DNA of 64,000 nt from Cyclobacterium qasimii M12-11B (GCF_000427295.1 NZ_ATNM01000064.1:62001-126000); one strand, 5' to 3'; numbered from the stretch's first letter, positions 49,533-57,632 are shown. Translations and numbers: made by a program. The notes: generated by a model from the sequence alone, not told the origin.

Positions 49533-51172
49533 TTAACTGGCACAGCAACTTAATTTCGATACGTCTTTTCCAAAAGTTATCGCTGCTAATTTGATCCCTT
49601 CTCCCAAAGTCAGGTAAGGGTAAAAACTGTCCGCTAAATCTTTCACGGTAATCCCGTATTTGATGGCCATACTCAATTGTTGAATCAATTCCCCACCTTC
49701 GGGAGCGACTATCCTTGCGCCAATCAATTTATCAGTTTGGGTATTGCGAATGAGTTTGATAAACCCCTTGGTGTCATTCGCTGCTATGGCTCTTGGTACG
49801 TCTTTGAGCTCCAATTTAGAAACTTCAAATGGAATGCTGTTAGCTTTGGCCTGAGCTTCGTCCATACCCGCACCTGCCACCTGTGGATCGGTAAATACCA
49901 CCCAAGGCAAGGAAGAATAATCTGCTTTATTCTCTGCTCCTGTGAAAGCGTTTTCAACGGCAATTTTTCCTTCAAAGGCCGCGGTATAGACAAATGTGGG
50001 CGTATTGGCTACGTCTCCTGCTGCATAGATGTTGGATAGATTGGTTTCCATTTTTTCATTTACTGCGATATGTCCATTTTTAGTCAGTTCCAAACCAATA
50101 TTGGCTAACCCTAATTGACTTGTATGGGGGTTGGTTCCTGTTGCAATTACAACCTTTCCTTTTTCTACAATTTTAGTAAATGAACCGTCAGGACATTTGC
50201 AATGTATTGTGGTTACATTTCCTTGTTTTTCAAACTTTATCGCTCTGAAATTGGGCAACATTTCAATGCCTTCTTTTCGTATTTGGCTTTCCAATGCTTC
50301 GCTGATATCTGGAGTTTGTGTTCGCAATACTCTGTCGGTAAATTCTATAACACGAACTTTCACCCCTAATCGATTGTAAGCCATTGCAATTTCTAAACCA
50401 ATATAACCTCCTCCCATGATGGTCAGACTTACTGGTTTCTCTTCCAAGTCGAAAAGGGAAACATTGGTCAAATAGTCGATTTTGTCCAATCCTTCAATAT
50501 TAGGAATGTTGGTAGTAGCGCCTGTGGCAATTAAAAATTTGATTGCTTTGTACCTTTCCCCATTCACTTCAATGGTTTGGTTGTCTATGAACCTTGCCCA
50601 ACCTTTTAACATGGTCAGGTTTTTAAAATCGCTCACCACATCCAAATATTTTTTCTCTTGCAGTGTAGCAACCAATTTTTTCTTGTCCTTAATGACTTGA
50701 GCAAAATCAATATCAACTCCTTTCGGCCGAATGCCTTCAAAGTTAGAATGGTTAGCGTGATAAGCCGTTTCGCCTGCACGAATTAGATTTTTGGAAGGCA
50801 CACAGCCCACATTTACGCACGTACCTCCAAAGTCCAAACCATCATTTACCATTAAAGTTGAAAGTCCTAAACTTTCAGCTTTTATAGCTGCTGCAAAGGC
50901 TGCCGAACCACCACCGATAATTATGAGGTCAAATTTGGTATTTTATTTTTTCCACTTTTTACTCGATAGTTATTAGTGCTATTGACAGTAGTGATTATTT
51001 CTTGCCTACTTGTTTTTGAAGGGTCAAAGGTGCATTCACAAGTGCCATTTGGATAATTCACATTGGCTTTTTTTACACCTTCATTTGCAGTAAGTAGTTT
51101 TTCAATGCCTGTGGCACATGGGTCGCAGGTCATGCCCGTTATGTCGAGGTTTATTACTTCATTATTCATCAT
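49533..51172 (-). CDS. merA: Mercuric reductase with N-terminal HMA domain (frameshifted as written)
   Basis: MerA reduces Hg(II) to volatile Hg(0) with NADPH and FAD in the cytoplasm. As written, an 83-aa HMA ORF (51172-50921; GMTCDPCATGIEKLL, Cys16/Cys19) ends in a foreign tail, and the reductase frame has no plausible start; its FAD motif FDLIIIGGGSAAFAAAIKAESLG lies before the first ATG. Adding one base at the T run 50941-50944 (plus strand) joins RVKSGKNKNTKFDLIIIGGG and gives a 546-aa HMA-reductase fusion of normal length. The redox-active pair is GTCVNVGCVPS (Cys119/Cys124) and the C-terminal Hg-binding pair is SCCAS (Cys543/Cys544). Transcribed last in the mer operon, 43 bases after merTP. 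Confidence 0.93.
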
Positions 51173-51215
51173 GTAATTATTTAATTAAATACTTAAATAC
51201 AAGGCGCAAAAAAAA

Positions 51216-51842
51216 CTATTTCTTGCCGACCACTTTATAACCTGTGCCATTGATAGCTTCTTCAATTTGGGTTAAGCTCACTTTAGATTTATCAAATTCT
51301 ACTTTGGCAATGGCTTCTTCATAAACTGCATCTACGTTTAAAACACCTGGTAGCCTGTTAACATCATTTTCTACATGCGAAGCACAACCATTGCAAGTCA
51401 TACCTTTTACCTCAAAAGTTACCGTTTGAATGTCTGAGGCATTGACAATTACAACTTCCTTGTTGTCATTTAAAGGATAGAAAATATGTGCATAGCTTGG
51501 AAAAGTGAGCATTAAAGCTGCAAACACAGTTACAATTCCTAAAAATATTTTGGTTTGCATAAAAGGATTTTTCTCATCTTCTTCGCCTGCGGAACAGGTA
51601 GTTTCGCAATCGCATTGAATTTCTTCGGCGGTTCGTGGTTTGAGTTTCTGATACCAAGCAAAACCCAATACCAAAACGGTAATGCCAATAAGATAAGGTC
51701 TTGCTGGTTCCATCCACGAAAATGTAGACGCTACACCTGATGCTCCTGAAATCAGAGCCAATACAGGTGTTATGCAGCAAAGTGACGCAGTTACCGCGGA
51801 AAGCACTCCAGCTCCAGCAAGGCCGTTGTCTCCTTTTTTCAT
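51216..51842 (-). CDS. merTP: MerTP fused mercuric ion transporter
   Basis: A 208-aa inner-membrane protein combining MerT and MerP. The MerT part has membrane helices with SLCCITPVLALISG (Cys22/Cys23) in the first and a second Cys cluster QCDCETTCSAG in a cytoplasmic loop; a third helix (IFLGIVTVFAALMLTF) leads to a periplasmic HMA domain with VKGMTCNGCASHVENDVNRLPGV near residue 150. The HMA captures Hg(II) outside and passes it through the helices to MerA. This fused form is typical for Bacteroidota. Its ATG overlaps the stop of the regulator gene by 4 bases (51839-51842), so the two are translationally coupled. Confidence 0.94.
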   Translation of the reverse strand: MKKGDNGLAGAGVLSAVTASLCCITPVLALISGASGVASTFSWMEPARPYLIGITVLVLGFAWYQKLKPRTAEEIQCDCETTCSAGEEDEKNPFMQTKIFLGIVTVFAALMLTFPSYAHIFYPLNDNKEVVIVNASDIQTVTFEVKGMTCNGCASHVENDVNRLPGVLNVDAVYEEAIAKVEFDKSKVSLTQIEEAINGTGYKVVGKK

Positions 51843-52216
51843 ATTGTTACCCTTTTTGAGTTAATGATAATGTGTTTAAAAAATGGTTGAAGTAAAGGCA
51901 GTTGCTCTTGTCTTAAAGAATAGAAAATAGTTTGTCCTTCTCTTCTTCCTTCAATTACATTTTTGTCTTTTAGTTTTCTGAGATGTTGAGAAACGGCGGG
52001 GATACTCATTCCGAGAATGTCTGAAAGGTCGCAAGGGCAAAGTTCTTTTTCTTCTTCTAAAAGAAATAAGATTTTCAACCTCACTTCGTTTCCTGCCAAG
52101 GCCAATAGCCCACTCAATTGACTGAATGCCTTGTCGTTTGTTTGAAGCATTTCCCGACAATTATCTATTTGCACCTTGTCTGCAAAAACTCTGATACACG
52201 ATTGGTTGTTTTCCAT
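51839..52216 (-). CDS. ArsR-family metalloregulator of the mer operon
   Basis: A 125-aa winged-helix repressor that heads the mer operon in place of MerR. The recognition region is DILGMSIPAVSQHLRKLKDKNVIEGRREGQTIFYSL; in front of it lies ELCPCDL (Cys60, Cys62), the alpha-3-type metal site position of ArsR (ELCVCDL in the arsenic sensors). Additional Cys7 and Cys20 could complete the Hg site. A perfect 11-2-11 palindrome lies 51 bases upstream of its start and is the expected operator. Repression relieved by Hg(II) is inference from context and family. Confidence 0.92.
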   Translation of the reverse strand: MENNQSCIRVFADKVQIDNCREMLQTNDKAFSQLSGLLALAGNEVRLKILFLLEEEKELCPCDLSDILGMSIPAVSQHLRKLKDKNVIEGRREGQTIFYSLRQEQLPLLQPFFKHIIINSKRVTI

Positions 52217-52266
52217 AGTTTTTCTGTTTTCGGACTAATAACGCAACACAATCAAGAATAGTTTTC

Positions 52267-52290
52267 TTATTTAAGCAAATGCTTAAATAA
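52267..52290 (-). promoter_or_regulatory. ArsR-type operator of the mer operon
   Basis: A perfect inverted repeat, TTATTTAAGCA and TGCTTAAATAA, is separated by two A, the classic 12-2-12 geometry of ArsR/SmtB operators shortened by one base. It lies 51-74 bases upstream of the regulator start on the minus strand. A possible -7 element TATTCTTG follows on the gene side, so binding would block the promoter. Confidence 0.75.
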
Positions 52291-52349
52291 GTTTTAAGTA
52301 CACCTTTATTTTTTTCGACTTGGGAGATTCAGCTCATTATTTTTTTCAG

Positions 52350-52900
52350 CGTTGGGTCTGGAAACCTATGGCTTCGACAAGCTCAGCCACCGGACTTCGG
52401 CTCCGCTCAGTTACCGGTAATGTATTTTCGTTTGGGCTAAAGCCCCAAGACATGATAATACATTCTAATCCCCCAGCTGAAGCTGGGGGCTATTGAAATA
52501 TGATTATCAAACGATTGACAAATAAATTCATCATCTGTATTGATGAACGAAACTCCCTCAATAGGAACGGGCTTCAGCCCTTTATTAAGGCCATGTTCCA
52601 TTTCTTGGCTTTAGCCGAAATTTAGAAAACAAAAGGGTTTATTATCATTATTCCTTTGCCCAAATATCGGGCATGGAAACCTCAGGCTTCGACTCCGCTC
52701 AGCCACCGGTAAGGCCATCCCTCAGCTGAAGCAGGGGGTTTTTGATTCCAGAATCAATAGCTTTGATAATTGAAGGGAATAAACCTTTTGGGGATTAACT
52801 ATTTTTTTGATAAACCCACCTCAATAGGAATGGGCTTCAGCCAATTTACCAAGGTAATAACCATTTCACCCGGCTTTAGCCAAAAACAAATTACCACAAA
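52350..52900 (+). repeat. Intergenic repeat block R3
   Basis: The block contains the right copy of the 252-bp repeat, preceded by the same GGTCTGGAAACCT...CACCGG...TTTTCGTTTGGGCTAAAG words that end block R2, and followed by more palindromes (GGGCTTCAGCC, CCGGCTTTAGCC). It separates the mer operon from the ArsR/phosphatase/DsbD operon. Confidence 0.8.
52434..52685 (+). repeat. 252-bp direct repeat, right copy (flanks mer operon)
   Basis: The partner of 48852-49103; 251 of 252 bases are identical and in direct orientation. The 3.3 kb between them contain only the mer operon, its operator and parts of R2. Confidence 0.9.
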
Positions 52901-52974
52901 AACATACCCCAATTATTAACCCTTTGAAAACCAACTATTTTTTTGGATCAAAGTATTGCATGACTAATATTCTA

Positions 52975-52992
52975 ATCGTAATATTGCAATGA
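52975..52992 (+). promoter_or_regulatory. Candidate operator for the second ArsR protein, site 1
   Basis: ATCGTAATATTGCAATGA lies 13 bases before the ATG of the second ArsR gene. The same 18-mer with one change recurs before the next gene (53359-53376). The motif is an imperfect palindrome centred on the A/T-rich middle, as expected for a winged-helix dimer. Confidence 0.6.
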
Positions 52993-53005
52993 AACATTTA
53001 ATAAA

Positions 53006-53341
53006 ATGGGCTTAACCAAATCAGATTTATTTTCTACGGAACAAAACGAGCTGGCACTAGTGGCAAAGGCATTTGCTCACCCTGCCCGAGTAGCAATCAT
53101 TCATTTCTTGCTTAAAACAAACGCCTGTGTAAATGGTGACTTGGTGCAGGAACTTGGCTTGGCTCAACCTACGGTTAGTCAGCACCTCAGAGAACTGAAA
53201 GACATAGGCATCATCCAGGGAACCATTGAAGGACCAAGGGTAAGCTATTGCATTAATCCTGTGAAATGGAATGAAATCAAAGTTATGTTTAACGACATCT
53301 TTGATCAGTTTAAAGACCCATCATTAGGGAGTTGTTGCTAA
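53006..53341 (+). CDS. ArsR-family transcriptional repressor
   Basis: A 111-aa winged-helix protein unrelated in close sequence to the mer regulator. The DNA-binding region is LVQELGLAQPTVSQHLRELKDIGIIQGTIEGPRVSYCINP. Candidate thiols are NACVNGDL at the alpha-3 position, the Cys in SYCINP, and a C-terminal pair GSCC, so a soft metal(loid) or a thiol oxidant could be the inducer. It precedes a lipoprotein phosphatase-like gene and DsbD; near-identical 18-mers before it and before the next gene suggest that it represses both itself and the downstream pair. Confidence 0.9.
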   Translation: MGLTKSDLFSTEQNELALVAKAFAHPARVAIIHFLLKTNACVNGDLVQELGLAQPTVSQHLRELKDIGIIQGTIEGPRVSYCINPVKWNEIKVMFNDIFDQFKDPSLGSCC

Positions 53342-53358
53342 AAAAATTTACCGAACAC

Positions 53359-53376
53359 ATCGTTATATTGCAATGA
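53359..53376 (+). promoter_or_regulatory. Candidate operator for the second ArsR protein, site 2
   Basis: ATCGTTATATTGCAATGA matches site 1 at 17 of 18 positions and lies in the 128-base gap between the ArsR gene and the lipoprotein gene, so the downstream pair may have its own ArsR-controlled promoter. Confidence 0.6.
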
Positions 53377-53469
53377 TACAACGAACCTAGGATTAGAAAG
53401 CATAGTAAAATTTAAGGAAGTTATAAAGAATTAAAAATCAGCACCATCCAACCAAACCAATAAAACAAA

Positions 53470-54240
53470 ATGAAAAGAAGCATCTTCTCCATTTCCATTG
53501 CAATGCTTTTGCTTGCTGGTTGCTCGCAAAACCCAAAAGAACAATCAGCAAATGAAACAAACAATGCCCCTAATGTCATAGAAGCTGAAAAGGTTAACGC
53601 ATCAAAAAATGAAAATATCAAAATGTATCCAGAGCTATCAAATTACATCGAATTAGCAGTTGCTGGCATAGAGGCCATTCCCCAGGACCGCAAAAACCAA
53701 TTGAAGAAAATTGCCTTGTTTGTCCAAACCAAAAAGCAATCTAATGAGGCTGCAAACCTAACTTTCATTTGCACCCACAATAGCCGAAGAAGTCATATGA
53801 GTCAAATTTGGGCCAGCACCGCCGCCAATTACTACGGCGTAGCGGATGGGGTAAATACTTTCTCTGGGGGTACTGAAGCCACAGCTTTTAACCCAAGAGC
53901 CGTTGCAGCCATGGAACGAGCGGGTTTTAAAGTAGACAATCCAGGCGGAGATAATCCTCATTATCAGGTGACATTTGCCGATAATGGTACTTCTTTGGAA
54001 TGTTATTCTAAAATATACGACGATCCCTCCAATGCCAACGAGAATTTTGCAGCAGTGATGACTTGCTCAGAGGCGGATAAAAATTGTCCTTTTATTCCTG
54101 GAGCCACTTTAAGAGTTCCCATTCCTTATGAGGATCCTAAAATCGCAGATGACACCGATCAGGAAGCTTCTAAGTATGACGAAAGGTGCATGCAAATAGC
54201 AACAGAAATGTTCTACCTCATGTCTCAAGTCAAAGCTTAA
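53470..54240 (+). CDS. Lipoprotein with a low-molecular-weight phosphatase / arsenate-reductase-like domain
   Basis: A 256-aa protein with a clear lipoprotein signal (SISIAMLLLAGC, Cys17), a spacer and a helical region (YIELAVAGIEAIPQDRKNQLKKI), then an LMW-PTP/ArsC-like domain with P-loop ICTHNSRRSHMSQIWAS (Cys101, Arg107). The rest follows the Bacteroidota ArsC-like family: FSGGTEATAFNPRAVAAMERAGF, FAAVMTCSEADKNCPFIPGA, YDERCMQIATEMFYLM. Known relatives are mostly cytoplasmic and sit in arsenic operons; export as a lipoprotein is unusual. Extra cysteines (MTCSEADKNC, DERC) could relay electrons. DsbD starts 11 bases downstream, which would provide reducing power outside the cytoplasm. Confidence 0.85.
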   Translation: MKRSIFSISIAMLLLAGCSQNPKEQSANETNNAPNVIEAEKVNASKNENIKMYPELSNYIELAVAGIEAIPQDRKNQLKKIALFVQTKKQSNEAANLTFICTHNSRRSHMSQIWASTAANYYGVADGVNTFSGGTEATAFNPRAVAAMERAGFKVDNPGGDNPHYQVTFADNGTSLECYSKIYDDPSNANENFAAVMTCSEADKNCPFIPGATLRVPIPYEDPKIADDTDQEASKYDERCMQIATEMFYLMSQVKA

Positions 54241-54251
54241 GGTCAGCAACA

Positions 54252-55595
54252 ATGAAAAAATCCCTGATCCTTTTAACACTTACTTTGACAATTACACAAG
54301 TGCAAGCCCAATCCGTCTTTGACCAATTGAATGGATGGGTTGGTTCCCAATTGGCTGAAAGCACGGGTTTCGGTGCCTATTTCTTCTTGTTCATGGGCGG
54401 TGTATTGGCCAGTCTTTTGCCTTGCGTATATCCTGTTTATCCTCTCACAGTAAGTTTCTTAAGAAATAAAAAAAGCAAGCTGGGTAAGTTTGCCCATCCC
54501 TTAACCTATTATTTTGGTCTGGCGGCAATCTATTTTATTTTCGGACTTATCGCTTCCGCTACTGGTGGCGCATTCAATGATATCTTGAGATTGCCATTGG
54601 CCAATCTATCCATTGGTTTATTATTAATAATCCTGGCATTGGCAACTGTTGATTATTTACACTTGCCTTTTTTTGGTGGGCAGTTGGACAGCAAGCAGGA
54701 AGGTCTGAGTGGAACACTTCTTATGGGTGCTGGTGCAGGCCTACTTTCTTCCGCTTGTGTAGGCCCTATAGTCGTCAGCATTTTGGTGGCAATAGCTTCC
54801 AACGTTGAGGGGGTCACTATTGGCCTGGCTGCTACAGCCGCTTTCAAGATGATGCTTTTTGGTTTTGGTGTCGGCGTTCCGGTTTTACTCTTGGGCGTAT
54901 TTGGCCTGGCCCTTCCTAAAAGCGGCAAATGGATGCTTTATGTACAATGGGTTTTTGCCGTCCTGATTGGCTATTTTGCTTACGGCTACCTAATCAAAGG
55001 ATTCAATGGATTGGGTTTAACAGATTCTGTAGGCACCTACATTTTCATAGGATCGGTGTTGGTGTTTTTAGCTGCCTTCAATTTGCAAAAGGCTGATAAA
55101 AGCAATCAGCTTAAGACAAAGGCAGCACTTTATACCCTCACAGGCGTGATTGGCTTTTTTATTATCGGAGCAAACACGCTTTCTTCAGGAAACATCCCTA
55201 TATCGCAAAGTCAAGCAGCAGGAGTGGCAACAAGTCCAAATATTGAGCAAAAAGGAGCGCTCAGCTGGTACCTGAACAAGGAAGTTGCCTACCAAAAAGC
55301 TGCCGAAACAGGGAAACTCGTTTTTGTAGATTTCCATGGAGACTGGTGTACCAATTGCAAAGCTTTTCAAAAAAACACCCAAGAGGACAAGGCATTGAAC
55401 ACTTCATTGCAAAATGCCATATTGTACAAAGTATATGACACCTCCCCTGAATTTGAAAAATACCGCAACGACCCTCGCTTTCCTGAATTAAAGGTGGGTA
55501 TTCCTTTTTTCATCATTACAGATGCTTCAGGTAATGTGATCTACAAAACAAACGATTATACCAAAACAGATGAAATGCAATTGTTCCTCAATTGA
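54252..55595 (+). CDS. DsbD-type thiol:disulfide interchange protein
   Basis: A 447-aa inner-membrane electron transporter. The ATG at 54252, 11 bases after the upstream stop, starts a signal peptide (LILLTLTLTITQVQAQ); an ORF from 54186 overlaps the previous gene and is not preferred. The central CcdA-like core has eight helices with one Cys in LLPCVYPVYP and one in SSACVGPIVVS, which pass electrons from cytoplasmic thioredoxin. The C-terminal thioredoxin-like domain has HGDWCTNCKAF (Cys366, Cys369). Unlike enteric DsbD it lacks the N-terminal DsbD-alpha domain; the neighbouring lipoprotein may be the recipient of the electrons. Confidence 0.92.
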   Translation: MKKSLILLTLTLTITQVQAQSVFDQLNGWVGSQLAESTGFGAYFFLFMGGVLASLLPCVYPVYPLTVSFLRNKKSKLGKFAHPLTYYFGLAAIYFIFGLIASATGGAFNDILRLPLANLSIGLLLIILALATVDYLHLPFFGGQLDSKQEGLSGTLLMGAGAGLLSSACVGPIVVSILVAIASNVEGVTIGLAATAAFKMMLFGFGVGVPVLLLGVFGLALPKSGKWMLYVQWVFAVLIGYFAYGYLIKGFNGLGLTDSVGTYIFIGSVLVFLAAFNLQKADKSNQLKTKAALYTLTGVIGFFIIGANTLSSGNIPISQSQAAGVATSPNIEQKGALSWYLNKEVAYQKAAETGKLVFVDFHGDWCTNCKAFQKNTQEDKALNTSLQNAILYKVYDTSPEFEKYRNDPRFPELKVGIPFFIITDASGNVIYKTNDYTKTDEMQLFLN

Positions 55596-55649
55596 ACCAG
55601 AAACAAGGTTAAAAGCATACCTATTTAAACCCTAAATATGCAATAAACC

Positions 55650-55995
55650 TTCTATTGCGAGATGGAATCTCCTCAATAGGAATGGGCTTTAGCCCATTTA
55701 TAAAAGCCATACCATTTCTCCCGGCTTTAGCCGAAATCTAGAGGACAGAAGGGTTTAATAATAATAATAGCTTAACCCATGGTTTGGATCTGGAAACCTT
55801 TGGCTTCGAAAGGCTCAGCCACCGGTAGATACGCTGGTCTAAGTTTAGCGAAGCGTAACTTAGACCTAAAATGCAGAAAGTTTTCAACTTTCATTAAAAA
55901 CATCACCGTTTACACCATCGTATTAATACTTCAGAAGTTCCCTTGTTTGGCATCGCTGACTTCGACAGGCTCAGCCACCGGTAACTAATACCTCC
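55650..55995 (+). repeat. Intergenic repeat block R4
   Basis: The block contains GGGCTTTAGCCC, CCGGCTTTAGCC, the TAGAGGACAGAAGGGTTT linker, GTTTAGCGAAGCGTAACTTAGACC, and CTTCGACAGGCTCAGCCACCGG. Its left part (55660-55830) matches R5 (63604-63770) in direct orientation, so these two blocks bracket the sulfatase and helicase module. Confidence 0.78.
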
Positions 55996-56033
55996 ATTAA
56001 AAGCCATTCCCCCACTAGTTAATTGTTAAAGAC

Positions 56034-57446
56034 TTAAGGTTTATCTATTTCCATTATAGGCATGGAATTGTACCAAGAAACTACTTTTTGAGCCAATTCG
56101 TTGGCGATTTCGGGGTGCACATTTACCAGATTGCGGTTCTCCTGAGGATCATTAACAATAGCATATAGTTCTTTCCTTCCTCCGTCGTAATCGCATAAAA
56201 GTTTCCATTCTCCTTCACGTACAGCCAGGTCTGGAAGGTTTTCGAATCCGTAATAATTCTTCCTATCTGGCGGCCGGCTATAGAAGATCGGAGATTTGCG
56301 GGAAGTATTGGAATCCCCAAGGATGGTTCCTATTAGGTTTTCACCATCTGACACCCCATTTCCAGAGGCTTTTGCTCCTGCAAACTCAAGCAAAGAAGGT
56401 TTTAAATCAATAGCAGAAAAAACCGATTTGCCATTTCGTTTCCCTTTTGCTTCCTCATTTATAAAAGTGGACCCCCAAACAATCAGAGAAGAACGAATTC
56501 CCCCCTCATACAAATGAGTTTTATAGCCTTTCAAATCTCCGGCACTCCCAGCGCCAAGTTCCGGACCATTGTCAGAACAAAACAAGATCAGCGTATTGTC
56601 ACGCAATGCTTCATTGCTCTGAATGTAATCGAATAATTTACCAAATTGCTTGTCCATTTCCTCCAGAACAGCATGGTACAAATCCCTTTTATTGGCTTCT
56701 TTTGTAAGGCCATATTCTTTGAATGAAGGCCAAAATGGACTGTGCACATCATCTGGCCAGACATTAACATAGAATGGTTTTTCCTCCTTTTGTGCTTTAT
56801 CCATAAAGCCAATTGCGGCATCTATAAATCCCGTGGTGATCTCAGACCGCTGCATCCAGGTAACAGGCTCTCCAAGAATTTCGGCCTTTTCCCAAATCTT
56901 TCCCACTTTACCCGTTTCATCCATCGTAAGGGGCAACAATTTTGCTCCCATACCTTCAAAATTCGTCAGTGATTCGTCAAATCCATATTCGGTGATTACC
57001 GGAGCCTCAGTGACATCCCTTTGTCCTCCCATGTGCCATTTTCCAAAATGACCAGTGGCATAGCCTGCCTGCTTTAGCTCTCTTGCCAGCATCGGCGCTG
57101 AGGGATCCAGCCAATTGGCAATACCCCGTTCAGCATTGACTGCTCGGTACGCAAGGTAAGAGGTAATGTTCCACCTTTGTGGGTAGGTGCCTGTAGAAAT
57201 TGCTACCCGGGAGGGCGAACAAATTGGAGAATTTACGTAGAATTGATCGAAGCGAATTCCTTCCGAAGCCAGTTGATCAATATTAGGTGTTTGTGCATCC
57301 CTATTTCCAAAACTGGACAAATCCCCATAACCCATATCATCAATGAAAATTAGAATGATATTCGGTTTTTTGTCCGTTTTTGGCGTTGAGCACCCCCACA
57401 AAAAAGACAATAAAATAATGGTAAACAGATAAGGTGTTTTTTTCAT
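56034..57446 (-). CDS. Sulfatase lipoprotein (arylsulfatase/GalNAc-6-sulfatase-like)
   Basis: A formylglycine sulfatase of 470 aa using the ATG at 57446 (MKKTPYLF), which gives a clean lipoprotein signal (IILLSFLWGC, Cys19); the frame is open seven codons further. Motifs: ILIFIDDMGYGDL (metal DD), CSPSRVAISTG (Cys76 is the formylglycine precursor), GKWHMGG, and LFCSDNGPELGAG. The pattern fits the S1_16/S1_20-like exported sulfatases acting on sulfated glycans (subfamily is inference). It is isolated, transcribed on the minus strand, and its upstream region ends at the 45-bp repeat that borders the helicase module. Confidence 0.92.
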   Translation of the reverse strand: MKKTPYLFTIILLSFLWGCSTPKTDKKPNIILIFIDDMGYGDLSSFGNRDAQTPNIDQLASEGIRFDQFYVNSPICSPSRVAISTGTYPQRWNITSYLAYRAVNAERGIANWLDPSAPMLARELKQAGYATGHFGKWHMGGQRDVTEAPVITEYGFDESLTNFEGMGAKLLPLTMDETGKVGKIWEKAEILGEPVTWMQRSEITTGFIDAAIGFMDKAQKEEKPFYVNVWPDDVHSPFWPSFKEYGLTKEANKRDLYHAVLEEMDKQFGKLFDYIQSNEALRDNTLILFCSDNGPELGAGSAGDLKGYKTHLYEGGIRSSLIVWGSTFINEEAKGKRNGKSVFSAIDLKPSLLEFAGAKASGNGVSDGENLIGTILGDSNTSRKSPIFYSRPPDRKNYYGFENLPDLAVREGEWKLLCDYDGGRKELYAIVNDPQENRNLVNVHPEIANELAQKVVSWYNSMPIMEIDKP

Positions 57447-57541
57447 CAGAGAGCTTTCAAATTGCATAGTGAAATAAATAGGGGTCCAGGTATCAGACCT
57501 ATAAAAATCAATTATTCAGGCCTTCGTCAGCTATTTCCCTA

Positions 57542-57586
57542 TGTCAAATTAAGGATTTCGGAGATGGAATCCACCTACGAACAAAT
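57542..57586 (+). repeat. 45-bp direct repeat, left copy (helicase module border)
   Basis: The segment runs from TGTCAAATTAAGGATTTCGG to CACCTACGAACAAAT and is identical, over all 45 bases, to 63254-63298. It lies 96 bases upstream of the sulfatase start and 46 bases after the stop of the PLD-like gene. The length is more than a target-site duplication and fits an attachment site or a recombination scar. Confidence 0.9.
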
Positions 57587-57632
57587 CAGCACTTAATCCG
57601 CATGATTTATGCCAGATTGTTATAGGTAGTAC

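Noticed and set aside
49677-50039. 120-aa plus-strand ORF inside merA
   Set aside because: It lies entirely antisense to the conserved reductase and has no recognisable protein features.
53006-55595. Classical arsenic resistance operon
   Set aside because: No Acr3, ArsB or ArsM gene is present, and the ArsC-like protein carries a lipoprotein signal.
55779-55988. 69-aa ORF in repeat block R4
   Set aside because: It is a translation of the dispersed repeat itself, including both TCAGCCACCGG words, and carries no independent coding signal.
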